NCBI GenBank assembly: GCA_024305405.1
Contig: JAKNDB010000068.1
Location: 1,544,501 to 1,608,500, forward strand
Source: Dirofilaria immitis
Lineage: Eukaryota; Nematoda; Chromadorea; Rhabditida; Onchocercidae
DNA: 64,000 nt
Direction of reading: 5' to 3'
Position numbers and translations under genes: made by a program. Below the pieces are notes generated by a model, which was not told the origin of the DNA, ran no database searches, and saw only the letters and a list, made by a program, of their open reading frames with translations. Each line of letters opens with the position of its first letter. Position 1 is the first letter of the stretch. Of this stretch, positions 26,212-39,438 are shown piece after piece.

Positions 26212-26945
26212 CTTGATTTAACTGTTCCAGGATTGAAACAATTAAAATAAAGATTGGATTGATGAGACAAGCTTTTTCATCACCCAGTCAAAGTGATAGA
26301 GTGAATTTAATTATGAATCAGAGTGATGCAAGTCAGGTGTGTGATGATTTATATGCATTGGCTTTTCGGTTAGTTTGCACTTTATTTGTGTGATCTTTAG
26401 CTTTGTGTTTCTTTTTGTTCTACCATTTGTCTTTGAAAATTTCGTTTGTTTTTTTTCTTTTTTTTAAAGCCTTTCTCTTTAACCATATAACTTTCGAATA
26501 TTTCCAATGTACTTTTATTTTTATTTTTATTTTTTTTTGAAATCTTAATAATGCTAGAGCTTTTTTTTCTTTTCTGCAAGAAAATGTTAGGGAGGTTTTA
26601 GTGAATTATTTTATCGAAGCATCACGGAAGTATATTTTGTTTGATTCGCTAAAAATTTGATAATTTCATTCGTACACGTCAATATCATTTTATCATTTGT
26701 CAATTATGTCTTTTCTTTTTGAAATTTTTTCAAATTGTTGGAATAAATGAAACGAAACTTCTGAATGTTATTTTAGCATTAATTTAGAAAATGGCTTACT
26801 TGATTTCTTCCTTCTCTTTTTTTTCTTTTTCTTTTTTTTTTGAATTTCCTATGTGATATCATTTATCTTTGAATGACTAAAATTTGAGTTCTGAAATATT
26901 ATGCAGTTTTTGCGAATGGAGAAGGGAAATCGATTCAGCATTTAG
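26212..26945 (+). CDS. 3' end of an unrecognised gene (two exons seen)
   Basis: Exon 26212-26336 follows AAATTACAG and ends with CAG before GTGTGT. It reads LDLTVPGLKQ, then needs one extra base near 26250 to continue as IKIKIGLMRQAFSSPSQSD and VNLIMNQSDASQ; with that base it is exactly 42 codons. The terminal exon 26907-26945 follows ATGCAG in matching phase 0 and reads FLRMEKGNRFSI before TAG. The serine/arginine-containing composition stands out from the flanking AT-rich DNA. No domain is recognised and upstream exons were not found. The stop lies 170 bp before the start codon of the rabaptin-type gene, and a TTTCAG follows it within a few bases, so the two may be co-transcribed. Confidence 0.45.
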
Positions 26946-27114
26946 CTTTCAGGATAAGTTTTGCTGGTCTATCCTGTTTGGATATTTTCTATTGCAAATA
27001 TACATATATGTATGTGATATACAGTTGATCAATGATTGATCAGCCGACTGATTAGTTGGATGTAAACGAAGTCAAGAGTTCATCGATAAGAGAAAAAGAA
27101 AAAGGAGAGAGGGA

Positions 27115-30100
27115 ATGAGCGTGGAAAATTTGGATGTTTTAATGGATGGTGAAGTACTAATAAATAAGCTGTCGAACAATGAAAGAAATGATACTACAGC
27201 TACGTCTGTTCTAGAATCTGCCATCGAAAATCACGGAAAATGGGTTAGTATTGTGAATAAGAATTTGATAAGAAAAGTGAATCAGAATGATTCCTTTGTC
27301 ATTAATCGGAATCGAGCAAGGAATCCAACAGCTAGCCTTTGATCTTGCGTTATATTTAATTATTGGTTTCAGTATTTTTTTCTATAAATGACTTTCGTAT
27401 AATTGGAATTGACTCAGTAGCTACTGTCACTATGCAATACTCAAATTTTTATAATACTTAAGTAAGTTTTTCCTTAACATATGATTTAGCATTATCAGTA
27501 TGATCACTATAAGTAAATAAAATAAGAGAATTACTCTTTTCCTATATTTTCCTCTTTTTGAGGTTAATTAAAGATACGTTAAAATAAATTTATCATTTTA
27601 GATTATCCAGAAAGAAAATAATTCTTCTAACTCTGTGAACGAAGAAAATAAAACTATTAGGCAAGCATCAGACACAGTTTGTGAGGATGATATCATACCG
27701 ACATCATGCGAAATGTGCCATAATTATGAATTAAATTTAACAAAAATGCAGGTACGATTAGCTTTTGATTCAGTTTTTCTTGCAGAAACTGATTGCTTAA
27801 ATTGTCATTTCATCCTCTTTACTGAAAAGGAATTAGAATTATAGGAAGAAAAGAGAAGACAAAAATATAATTTGAAATTATTTTTCGTGATAATTTTTGT
27901 TTATCTCTCAATCTTTTTCGTTTTTATTGTAAGTGATTTTGATATTTGCAAATATTTAGGATGCGGAACGAAACTTGAGAGAACAGTTATCCGCTGCACA
28001 GCATCTGATTGATCGTTACCAGAATGAATTATCCGGAGAGCGTTTATACAGGTATGTCATAAAATGCTTTTTTTTTTTTCAATTTGTTCGAATATTATAG
28101 TGTACAAGAAATGATTTCAGGAAGGAAATGGAAGCAAAAACAGCTACCTTATGTGCAGACAATGAAAAGAAGTGAACATAGCGAAAAGTGAAAATGAAGA
28201 ATATGCTAAAAATTGACTGCCTTTGAGGAAAGGTTTAATTTTTTTAAGCGGTTTATGGTTTTTAAGCAAACGTTATAATGTTCTAAAAAAGCTTTGTTTC
28301 ACGTTTTCCTAATAATTATGACTGCGTTATTTCTAGATGCTTGAAGTTGATAGAAGAACAACGAAACAACATTGGCCTCTTAAAGGAACGTTTGAATATG
28401 ATGAAACAAAAATGTCGAGATTTGAGCAGTCGATATTTAGTATGTTTTTGCATTTGCATATTTTGTGATATTGTATTCTAAATTCATTCCTCATTCCTTC
28501 ATTTTTTTTTATTAGCGTGTACTTGGTATCTTTTCAGAAATTGCTTGGTACTAATCGTGAATGCTCTGCAAAATGCGAGAACAAAAGATTGAATTACCCC
28601 AGGATATTGATCAATTGCAATTTTATGTCTTAGGCTAAGGGAGGAACTAATTGAGACCCGTGCAGCAAAGGAACATGCTGTATGTTTTTGTTGTTTAATT
28701 TATAGTTATTGAAGTAATTCCCAAAACAAAAACTGTGAGGAATGCAATTACCGACGTACTATTCAGCTGAAAATTAGTCGGAATGATTAGATATTTTAAA
28801 CCTTTCAATACTTCGAAAATTATCATGTTGAAACTTATTATATTCCGTCAAATCTTTACGACAAGAACATATATACTGAGTGGATGAAAATTGAAAAATA
28901 GTCTGCATATCCAATCGGTATAGCAAATTTGAATTGTTGGTAACATTCAGATTAATCATTTTTTATGTTCTGGCATTGTTTTAAATATATAGTATTATTT
29001 GAAACCAAATTTTCTGATATGATATTTCAGGAAGTAATGCTGAAAGATGAAATAACGACACTGGAAGCACAAAGAAAAGAGGATGAAATGGAAAAGAGAA
29101 GGATTGAAGATGATTACACTGAACGAGTAAATGGAGTGAGTCAAGAACTTGGTTTTGCGCGGAGTCAGGTAATAAAATTTTTTTGTAGTGATAGCAATAT
29201 TTCGAAAACTAATTTTTCTTTTTTAATTCTAACTTTGCATCATTCTTCAGAAATTTATTCAATTTATTTTGTTTTTCATATCTTGTAGTTAGATTCGATG
29301 AAGGATGCATCTTCGAAAGTTGAAGAAATGAACAAAAGGATGACTGAATACATGAAGGTAATCGAAGATTTGGAAAAGGAGCTGCAATCAGTGCAAAAGG
29401 AGCGTAATGATCTGGAAATGACTGTTGCTTTGTATAAGCAGAAGTGTGTTTTGAGGACTTCTTAATAATTTTTTGCTTACAATCAATATTTTATTGTTTC
29501 TTTTCGTGATCATCTACAAATCTATTTTAGATGCGCTACTTTGCAACATGAGTTGGACACATCGGAAGCAGTACAAAAGGATTTTGTCAAACTTTCACAA
29601 AATCTGCAAATTGAACTTGAAAAAATTCGACAAGCTGAACAAGTATTTTATTCTTTTTGCTCTTCTTTGAAAGTACTGTATATCGAAATGTACTATATAA
29701 AATATAATTCAGTCTGTTCTCGTCATAATATATAACAGTTGCATAATCTAATAATTATAAATCGGTTAGTGTTTATCAACAAGCAATCGTAGAAAAAATC
29801 AGTACTGTTAAAGGAAGTACGATGGCAATTCGATGAAGATGTGCATGCATGCAATCAGTGTGAAACAAATTTTTCTAAAAACCGTAATAAGCTCCACTGT
29901 TATCATTGTGGCAAGATTTTCTGTTCAGTTTGCTTAACAGCAACAATACCCAGTGGGCCACATCGTAGGCCTGCAAAAGTTTGCCAAGTATGCCATACCC
30001 TTCTAAGCAGGTAATCATGTTTTTCATTTAACGTCTCAACTTTTTCCTGAAGATATAGTTTTATGCATTTCTGGCTCTTTATAACAATTATAGGAATAGT

Positions 30101-30493
30101 TAATGTTTCATCTGCAATTTTTTTTAGTTTTGTAACTATGAATAAAAGCATTTTTAGAATTTTTTTAAGGATTTTATTAATATTCTTCGATTCTGTTTAG
30201 ACTCGAGCATTGTACAAATATTTGTCCAACATTATCTTCTTCATTTAAGATTATTCATTTCTTTTGTTCTGAGCGAATGAAAATGAGGTTGAAAATGAAC
30301 AAAAAATAAATAAAAATACCAAATGAACAAAATAAATTAAAATAAAAATGTCGAAAACATTTATCCATTTATCATTCGTCTGTTTATGTGTGTTACTTAA
30401 TGAATAAAGTTCTAAAAATTTACTTATTGTAAATTAATATAAATTTTCAGAGACTCTGCGCCATTTTTCTCCCATAATTTGGCAGCTACGTAA
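27115..30493 (+). CDS. rabn-5: Rabaptin-like coiled-coil protein with C-terminal FYVE finger
   Basis: Eleven exons: 27115-27243, 27602-27751, 27960-28051, 28121-28232, 28337-28439, 28538-28679, 29031-29168, 29289-29443, 29531-29642, 29793-30010 and 30451-30493. Every junction has GT..AG and fitting phase. The roughly 465-residue product has a short polar N-terminus with a CEMCHNYELNL motif (about 80-90), a long heptad-rich coiled coil (about 95-380, including QFYVLRLREELIETRAAKEH), then WQFDEDV and a FYVE-type finger (about 385-450) with all eight zinc cysteines. This architecture suggests a rabaptin/RABN-5-type Rab5 effector on early endosomes. Exons 4 and 6 each need two single-base additions (runs at 28165, 28208 and 28570, and near 28632) to keep the frame; family-like sequence continues after each. 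RUFY-type proteins are the main alternative, but no RUN domain is seen. Confidence 0.85.
29850..30002 (+). other. Atypical FYVE zinc finger (domain)
   Basis: Four CxxC pairs are intact (CNQC, CYHC, CSVC, CQVC) and the upstream W-x-x-D motif is present as WQFD. The basic loop that normally reads R(R/K)HHCR and binds PI3P is here NKLHCYHC, keeping only one histidine and lacking the final arginine. Zinc folding should be retained, while phosphoinositide binding may be weak or lost. Confidence 0.8.
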
Positions 30494-33258
30494 TATTGGC
30501 TCAAATCATTCCAGAATATTTCCGTATCTCACAAATGCCGTATTAAGCGATTGTTTTGACGAGGTAAAAGGTGTGATAATTTTGCTTTATTTTTTCTTAA
30601 TTTGTAACATATCTTGATTTCTATGTATTAGCTATTAAATAGGATAGGATCAATTCTGCAAAGTTTCGTTTTCTTTGGATGTTTAAGTCAAGGTACATGC
30701 AACTCTGTGAAAACGAATTGTCCCATAACATGTTTTCTTTCTAAATTTTATTACTTTTTGTTTTTTTTTCGGATGACCGATTAAAGTTTTCACTGTAATT
30801 CTGTTACATTTTTTGATGATTAAGCTGATCCTTTCTATATTCAAATTTTATTTAAATACAAGACTGTTCATTCTATATTATTTAAATAACTTATTGTGCG
30901 ATTGTTACTCCATCAAAAGTTAGTTACTCACTTAAAATAGTTACTTTTCTCTCTGGATTACCTACCGGATTTCAGTTTTACAGTTTTATTTTATGTAGAG
31001 TACTTAATCGATTGGTTACTTGACACTTATGTTAAGTGAGTAGTTAACTTTGAATGTTTTGGCGAGCAAATTTTAATGTAATTTTTTCACTTTAAATTCG
31101 TTAAAATTTCATAGTTAATTTGTTTTATGAATTTGCTTAGTTATCAGTGAAATTCTATGGTCCATTATTCACTCGCATGAAGCATTTGAAGGCGTTATTG
31201 TAATATTTCGTAAATGAAAAATGCTTTGAATTTTGGTATCATTCTGTTGCTGGATTTTTTTTCAAATGTGATCTTTTGTTTCTTGTGAATGGTACTAGAT
31301 TTAATCATTTATTTATCTTTTTTTTTTTTTTTTGTGTGTACGATGTACAGCTTAATTGATAAAATTTGGATTTTTTGCATATTTTAAGAGCTTTGTGGAT
31401 TAATTCTTTTCGTTTACATCAATGAAAAAGTACGAAAATTATGCATAACAGCAGAAGAAAAATTTTTACATGTTAAATAGTAATTATTTATAAACTTTCT
31501 TTATAGTTCAAAAGATTTCTATGCTTGTCAGAGAATAATATTCTTTTACAACTTTTTATATCACGATACTTTTAGAAGTGCTGTAACATATTAACAGCTT
31601 TTGCATTAACTTTTCTAGTTCATCTATTACATGTAATTCGTATTTAAGCAGCTTTTCGTTATTCAGACTAATTGTATTTCTAATTGCATGCTATATAGCT
31701 CGGATTGATTGTATGTGTTCGTAATCGAATGATGTATGGTAATTTGTAAATAAAAGTTCAAAAAGATTAAAGATTATTGGTGAGATTGTTCTCATTTATA
31801 TAGGGACGTACATAATTTTGGTTTATGGAAGTAAAAATCCCAATCATTTCAATGTTATATTCATATGTTTCCGTTTATATTCTTCGAATTTAAATTAATT
31901 ATTAATTTTTTTTCAGACATAGGAAAATACCAGAATCCCAGTTATTCTGATATTTTTCATCTCAGGAGAAAGAAATGAAATAATGCTAAATTTAATTCAT
32001 TATCATCTATGTTCGATCGTTTAAAAATGATTGTATTATTATTTCTTTTTTGATAGGGTGACGTATATATTGTCAATAGAATTTTTCATTATAACTTGAT
32101 CACTTTGTGTTGTATGCCAATTCATTATGAGTTAAAGTCAAATTTCTGATAGAGTGTCATAATTAGGCCTTGAGAATGTTAAGATATGTCGATATTAATT
32201 TATGTAAGAAGAAAAATTAAAAATAGAATTGGAATAATTTAATATAAATATATTATATATGCTATTAGACTTTTAAACAATAGATATGATCCAGAATTAA
32301 GATTACAATCTGACAAATCTTCCGCAATATTCTAGGTTCATCATTCTGATTTATAGGCACTTTCTTCCGCAATATATTCTACAAATCTTCCGCAATATTC
32401 CTCGTAATTCTGATTTATAGGCACTCCTTTTTCATCTTTTTTGCTTGCCGGATTTTTTCTGTCTCAATTTAATTTGATTTAAATATATCGCAAAAAGTAG
32501 CAATAAAATATATAGAAAATTTCCAATATATCAATGGCATAAAATTCTAGTGTTTGTTATTTTTCTTTTAATTGTATAATTTTGATTTTTTGCTACCATT
32601 TCAAACAGTTTTATTCTTTTCGCCTACTTTCTTTTCGCTATGTTTTTTTTTTTTTTATTTTTATAACTTTTTTTCTTCTAATTTTATAAACCATAAATTG
32701 CATATATTGTAAATATTTGAATGGATTATTCTGAACTTTTAATTGTTAGATTACTTCTAAAAATTACTTTAAAGAAAAATCATTCATTTTCAACTTTTTG
32801 TTTTTTTCAAATAATCTATTTCATATAATTTTGCTTTATTTTTATTTTTCATATTTTCATATGTTTGATAAAGCTTTCTATCTTTCCTTATTTCAATTCA
32901 CATCGAAGCAATAATTTAGACGATTAACATTATTAAATGGCAAATAATTTTTGTGACATTTGTTATTTCATTAGCTTTTTTTTTTTTACGTTAAATAAAA
33001 AATTTGATTATTTTTGAAGCTTAAATATTGTTTCTTTTTTTTTTTTTACCGTTGCTTATTGAAGAAATTTGCGAGATAGATTAATTGGCCATAATGTGAA
33101 ATATAACTTTAACAAAATCCATTCAATAAGAAGAAAGGTGAATAATCCTTCGTTTCTATCTGTGGCAAATGCCAGCATATTGTAAAATTACCGTTCTACG
33201 CGATTCTATTATTTTTGTCACATGATTTCTTGTTTCGTATAAATACATTTTTGCAGAG
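30494..33258. other. Intergenic, 2.7 kb, no gene seen
   Basis: There are no framed exons on either strand. A stretch at 32,150-32,312 is visibly related to 35,400-35,551, suggesting an old duplicated non-coding or transposon-derived segment. A tandem CTTCCGCAATAT repeat occurs around 32,317-32,400. Confidence 0.5.
33248..33258 (+). promoter_or_regulatory. Probable trans-splice acceptor at TTL start
   Basis: TTTTTGCAG ends at 33256, two bases before the ATG. An acceptor this close to an initiator codon with no upstream coding exon is typical of spliced-leader addition in nematodes. It could instead be a cis acceptor after a 5' non-coding exon. Confidence 0.5.
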
Positions 33259-34527
33259 ATGAAATTTGCTTCAGTAATTGCATTCATCATAAATATGTCA
33301 ATATCGATAACTATCATAGCAGCGAAAACAAAAAGTGTTGGAGTAAGTGGAACTATTATTTGCGATGGAAAACCGGTGAATAATGGAGATGTTGAACTAT
33401 ATGACAACAAATATGGTTCTTTTTTTTTTTTCTGATTTTTTTACTATTTTACAAATAAGACTTATTTATTTATTAAATTGTAATAATACTGTTTGTAATT
33501 AATTTGAAAATATCTGCAACATAAATAACGAATTATAGAGCGAATGCAATTTCTACTTATTCCTTATTAAAAACTCTAATTTAAATTAGCAAAAGACCAG
33601 AGTTAACTTTTTTCGGATGCTAAAATTAGATATACATGTTTATTCATCATACGGGCATCAACTTTATTTGGCCTGCTAATTTAAGCTTTTTAGGACAGAA
33701 ATAAGGTCGTCAATTTTTAAAATGAAATTTTTTTCTATATTAAATTACTCTATTTCTAAATTATTATGATATGAATGTAATAGATCCTAATACCGTAATT
33801 TTAATACTTTAACCAAATATTCACATCAAAATTACAAGTATTTGATTATCGGATCTAACCAACAGGATAAAATGATTCTCATTTCGGATACGATAGTATA
33901 TGAAAATTTTTCAAAAGAATGCTTCTAATTTATTCGCTGATAAAATTGAAAAATTTGAACTGTTAAGAAATCATTATACAGAAAAAGCGAAATTAAGCAT
34001 TACAAATTGTCAAATCATAAAACTTTAGGTTCGATTGGAAGAGCTTTTCTATGCGATCTTTGTATTAAGTGAAAAGATTCATAATTTTTAGCGATGGATG
34101 CAGGGTCACTACTTGCGAAGGCGAAAACAGATGAGCAGGGACGATTCAGAATCGCAGGAAGCTCAAAAAAGTATATTCAATCCGCAGTTCACTGTCAGTC
34201 ACAAGTGTCGTTCAAAGGTTTGTTCCAATTATAACACAATTATGAAGTGGGCTACTATATATTCATCGTAGAAAATTAGTCAAAAAACTAAATGGCAATT
34301 CTAAATAACAAGCGTTGGAACTAAAAAATAATCCGTACGTTTCTGTTTTGAACAGTTAATTTTTACAAATACTTTACAAATCTTTGTAGTTATGCACGCG
34401 CAGAATGTATCTTCCTATTCCTGAAAAGTATTCCACCTTTGGTTCGAAGCCACGCGAAATATTCGATATTGGTGTTATTGAGGTGAAAACAAAATTTCCT
34501 ACCGAAACAAGAATATGTCCGACCTAA
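33259..34527 (+). CDS. Transthyretin-like (TTL/ttr) secreted protein
   Basis: Three exons: 33259-33415, 34092-34217 and 34390-34527. An N-terminal hydrophobic signal (MKFASVIAFIINMSISITII) precedes KSVGVSGTIICDGKPVNNGDV, the usual start of the nematode transthyretin-like domain. ELYDNKY, KTDEQGRF, FTVSHKC and TRRMYLPIPEKY, then FDIGVIEV, follow in family order. Predicted length of about 139 aa fits this nematode-specific family of small secreted proteins. At an A6 run (34165-34170) one base too many (or two too few) breaks the frame between RIAGSSK and PQFTVSHKC; both sides are good family sequence. Some members act as engulfment bridging factors or are abundantly secreted by parasites; the role of this one cannot be told. 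Confidence 0.85.
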
Positions 34528-37500
34528 GATTTTGAATCATAGGTTAATTTCATATAAAATTTCATATATAATATAAAATTATTCTAATAATATTTGATTG
34601 TATAAAAAGTAAAAGTACACGAATAACACTTGATAATATCTGCTTTAAAGAGCACTGATAATAATATTCGAAAACATTAGATATGTAGTGCTATATCATT
34701 TATGGAGGAGGGAGGATCTATTAAAGATTTTTGCTTTATATTTCATTAAGTACGATAAATGATGCTATTTATCATTGCAGTTTTCCATTACATTATTTTT
34801 AAAGCATTCAGAAACAATGTGTAATATTTCATAAATAAGGAATATTTTGAATTTTAATGTCGACTGTTATAAGTTTTCATTTTTTTAATTTTGTAACTAT
34901 GATTTTCTATCATATTATACGCGCGTATTATAGAATATTCTGTCATATTTATTACAACTAATTTATGTATATGGTTCTTGTATTAATTCTTTATTATTCA
35001 GACGAATGATTTTTGATATTCTCATAATTAGATGCATATGTAAATAAAAGAATCAAATACATATATCGAGATCATTCATATTTATGTAATGATAATAATT
35101 TTAATTATAAATACGCTTCTAGGAATTCCGCTCATTCCAATATTATATTTTGTCTACTTCGGTTTAATAGAGAAATAAAAATACAGGAATTGAGTATGCC
35201 AATATTTTCCAATTCTTAAAAGAAAAATTTAAAAAATGAATTCTAAATTTGATTTTACTATCATTCTTATACAGTTTCTGGTTAAAAATTAATGATTGTA
35301 TGAAAAAGTAGCAAGATGTGGATTATACTATGATAAAATGATTTACTACAATTTTTAGAGAGGCTTATTTAGAAATAGTCAAACTTTTGTTAAAACTTTC
35401 CCATGAATTAGATTATGGAGATGCCAGAATACATAGGCATCGATTTTATGAAAGGAAAATTAAAAACAAACTGGAATGGATTCATATGAATATGTCATCT
35501 ATTTTATTAAACTTGAAATAATAGATATGATCCAAAGTTGAGATTGCAATCAAGCTACGGTTGGCATTTTTAATCATGACAAAGATTGAGGATTCGTTCT
35601 ACCTTCCAATGATAGCACCTCAAATCCGTTACAATTCCACGATTAGAATTGCTGGCAGTAGGAATAAGACGAGGAGTAATAGAGACAAGAAAGTCCAGTA
35701 AAGAATGTTTATCGGTTTTTAGTTTTCTATAGTTTTCAAATTCCAATCAAATATATATTCCACTAATATATGAATGAAAGTGTTATCCAACTACTACGTT
35801 ACTGATGATGAAAGCTATTTTTATGCATTTCGATAAACTGTACGATTTTTGATCAGCTAAAATTATGGAACTCTAATCCTTTTGCATAATAAAATAAATT
35901 AATATGTATTATCGCGCTACTAAATTCAACTCTATAACTCTAACATTAATAAACTTCTGATAACTTTTCATTCAATTAAATGGGAAATTCCAGCTATCGA
36001 TTGCATTATCGATATTCGTTAATGAATTCGTGCATCGTAATAACGACGAATAAAATGTCATAGTAAAATTTCGCCATACAACAGATTTCTATTCAAGTTT
36101 TCTATTATTCAATAACATTACATAAACCAATCTTTCATGACAAGCATGAAATGATATTGCATAGACAGTTACAATTATGATGATGCTCCAAACTTATTGA
36201 TGATGTTTAAAAGATATCTTCCTGATTGATTTAGTAAATTAATTTCAAGAAAGAAGTAATGAAGTAAAATAAGGGATAAAAGTAGAAGAAAGTTTTCTTT
36301 TATTTTAGAATGAATTATTTGTAAGATCAATAATTTACAATGTAATATAATATTTATTATTAGACATAAATGATACAGATTTGATACTAAATGAATTATC
36401 TATCCAAAAATTATGATATCAGAAATTATTAAAATTCTCGTTTTTTAATAAACATTTTTTTTTCTTAAGTATATATTTAAAATCTACTTCCTCGCAAACA
36501 TTTCACTCATGCAATCATATATCATTATATTTTCCATAATTAACATTCTATGCATTCTCCGTATATCTACTAGTCAACGACATTAAGATTTATCTTGATC
36601 TCTTTTGCTAAATCTAATTTTCTTATTGGCAGAGGCGAATTTGGATCATAATAAACAGGAACAAAGTTTTCCAATTTCCGATCACATATCACAATCTCGG
36701 CAGCATGAGTTGAAACATGACGATATATTCCTCAAGCTTAAGAGTGACATTAAGGAGTTTAAAAACGAATAGGGAAGTATTCAAAAGATACATTGATCAT
36801 CATGAAATTGTAGTAAAACTAGTAATATCGTGAATTTGAATACTCATTAGTGAAATCTGATTAAAATTAAAATATTGACACGTATTGAACAATCGCTGTG
36901 AAAGAAATATGCATTGATTGAATATTAATCATAACAATGGATGATCTATCTTAGCAATTCCTATTAGAATTCAGATATGCATCATATTATGAGTTTCAAA
37001 TTTTAATAGAGCAGATTTCACAGTATTGATATTGATTTGATTATTTTTGAATTTCTTTTGCTTCTCATTTTCTCAGGCAAATTTCAGATTTCATTGAAAT
37101 TTAAATCATTTTTGAAAAAATTTTTTACCATTTCGTAAAATATATAAACTGCTTCGATAATATTTTAATGTAATTTTTTTCCTATCTTCTTCTTCAAATC
37201 AAAAAAGAAATTTTAGAAATTATAAAATGTCATGATAAAAATTCCACACATGTAGTATAATATAATAGCAATTAGAGCAGTAATGAAAAATTCAAGTAAA
37301 TTATTTGTGGATATTAAACGAATTGAAATTATTTTAATATCAAAGATTTGATCATAATAGTTTGAACGTCCAACCTACCAGATATAATTGTTTATATTGG
37401 TTAAAATTTAATTAATCATATTTAAAAAGCATATTGATTGCATCAAATAATTTATCAAGCTAATATCGTTTGATGAATAAATTATTTCCTGATAGTTTAA

Positions 37501-37551
37501 TCCATCAAACTAAACTAAATTAGAACTGGATAAACGAACTGTTTATTTCGA
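34528..37551. other. Intergenic with a few possible exon fragments
   Basis: There is no complete gene. A minus-strand open segment at 35590-35690, ending TRP-LYS before GTAGAAC, reads SITPRLIPTASNSNRG. A segment at 36566-36775 is open on both strands: plus reads ANLDHNKQEQSFPISDH to TAG after a GGCAG acceptor; minus reads ENFVPVYYDPNSPLPIRK to TAG. I cannot choose between strands or identify either. Confidence 0.35.
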
Positions 37552-39438
37552 CTAATTCAAGCTCAATTTATAGCTATTTGCAGTAATGCAAGCAAGCGCT
37601 AGAGAATTGCAAAATGAACTCTGATACGAAAAAATTTCACGTGATATTTTACGTGAAATGAACTCCGTATTGAATGTTTTAATTTGATATGTATATGATT
37701 TAGAAAATACGTGAAACATTTCGAAGTTATCTGCTAAACGACAAACCACGTTCAATTACATGATCGTTTCAGGAATTCCTTTATTAAAGCCTGTCTTATA
37801 GGTTTGCTTTTACTCATTTGATACAAATCGTAGTTTCGAACTTCGATTGCAACCATTATGGAGCTAATGACAATTGCTAATATTGCACTTGGTACCAGTA
37901 TTGAATAAATCTGAAGAATTTCGAATAAAGAAATAAATTTTTGAATTTTTTTTATTGCTATTACTTCCTTGAAGGCTATGTGAAACATATGATATGTAGC
38001 AATTCTCGATAGTAAATTTCAAATTTGATCGATTTTAAATTTGATTGATTTTCATAACAAATCGGATATAGATCTATATCACTGCAACTGTATCATCGAA
38101 TAATTGAAAATTCAATGTGAAATTTATAGTTTAAAATTATAACCTTACTGAAAATATCTAATATCATTTGCTGTTGTTCGTCGTTATAATACATTGCGGA
38201 ATATAATTATTTTTTTTTTTAGTATCATTCAAAAAAATGTTGGTTAAATTTTAATTTGAATTTCTCGAAGATTTTTTTTTACTACATCAATAATAAGTTA
38301 ATCAGATACGTGATCTACTTTAAACAATTATATTATTAGAATTTTTTAATTTTGAAAAAATCTCAATTGCTATCGGTTAGCTATAATTGAATTTGACTTT
38401 ATTTCTTCTTATGATATTATCATGAACTGCGAAATAGTTCAAATGATTCAAATGTAATAGCAGGATAGATGAGAATCAATAGTTTGAATTTTTCGAGAAA
38501 AAGTACATTTACTGCAAAGTTTGCTCATTAGGTTAATAAAAAAAAATGCATACAGTAATCTGTAATTGTTTCGTTTTCTTTTATTGAAGCATTGATATTT
38601 TCAACAGATCTCATTGATTGATCATTAATTTTTGCTACTGATTTTTCTGATTCTGTCGAATGTTGAATTTCCTTTTCAATTTTCATCTTAGATTCTTATT
38701 AAAAAAAAAAAAGAAACATAAATTTCAAATTTGCAATTCTTCTTTTGTTTTTCTGTATATATCTAACAGCTATATTTCTATTATTTGTTAACTGAAGATT
38801 ATTTAAGTAACTGCCCAAATATTTATTAATTGTTATTCGATCAGGCTCACAATTTTCTTGAACTGTTACTAAACTAATCATTTCTTTATCAAAATAATAA
38901 TAGAGATATTAAGAAATCGTTATTTCAAATTCAATGTAATTTTTGAAACGATTCATTCTACAAATATTGCTCATATACTATTTTTCGTTCCTATTGCAAT
39001 CAAAATGATTTGATCATTTGTAATAACTAAAATGATTTAATCATTTCAAGCTTAACAACTTATTGATTGTAACAGAATTGTGAGTTATAAATAAGTTACA
39101 TTATCAAAAGTGGATATTTTATCGCGTATCAATTTATTTTGCTTCATTATTTGATTTATCAATTTATTGACAATAAATTTTTGATGCTATGAGAAAATTG
39201 CAATTTCTTCTTTTACTCTTTATATCAATCAAGCAATCATCATTAAAACAATCATTCCTTTTTTTTTTAAACTTGTAAAATTTGATATTACGAAAAATTA
39301 ATGTATTACCATGAATTTTACGAAAGATAATTTTTGCATTATTCCATTTAATCTCAACTTTCCAATTACCAATACAAAATGACCATTTAAATTGATGCTT
39401 ATATCGATGATCACGAATAATAATAGATCGAGTTTTAT
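37552..39438 (-). CDS. Unrecognised multi-exon protein with C-terminal membrane segment
   Basis: Minus-strand exons: 39438-39310 (DKTRSIIIRDHRYKHQFKW then CIGNWKVEIKW), 38883-38768 (MISLVTVQENCEPDRITINK), 38686-38554 (polar, KIEKEIQHSTESEKSVAK) and a last exon 37910-37552. The first three join with consistent phase (1, 0, then 1). The last exon has a hydrophobic stretch YSILVPSAILAIVISSIMVA, a basic tail, and a frame change near 37745-37755 into CRLADNFEMFHVFSKSY up to TAG. A small additional donor-flanked segment lies at 38149-38200. The cysteine-containing region and the membrane segment suggest a type I or two-pass membrane protein. The join to the last exon is not proven. No family is recognised. 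Confidence 0.4.
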
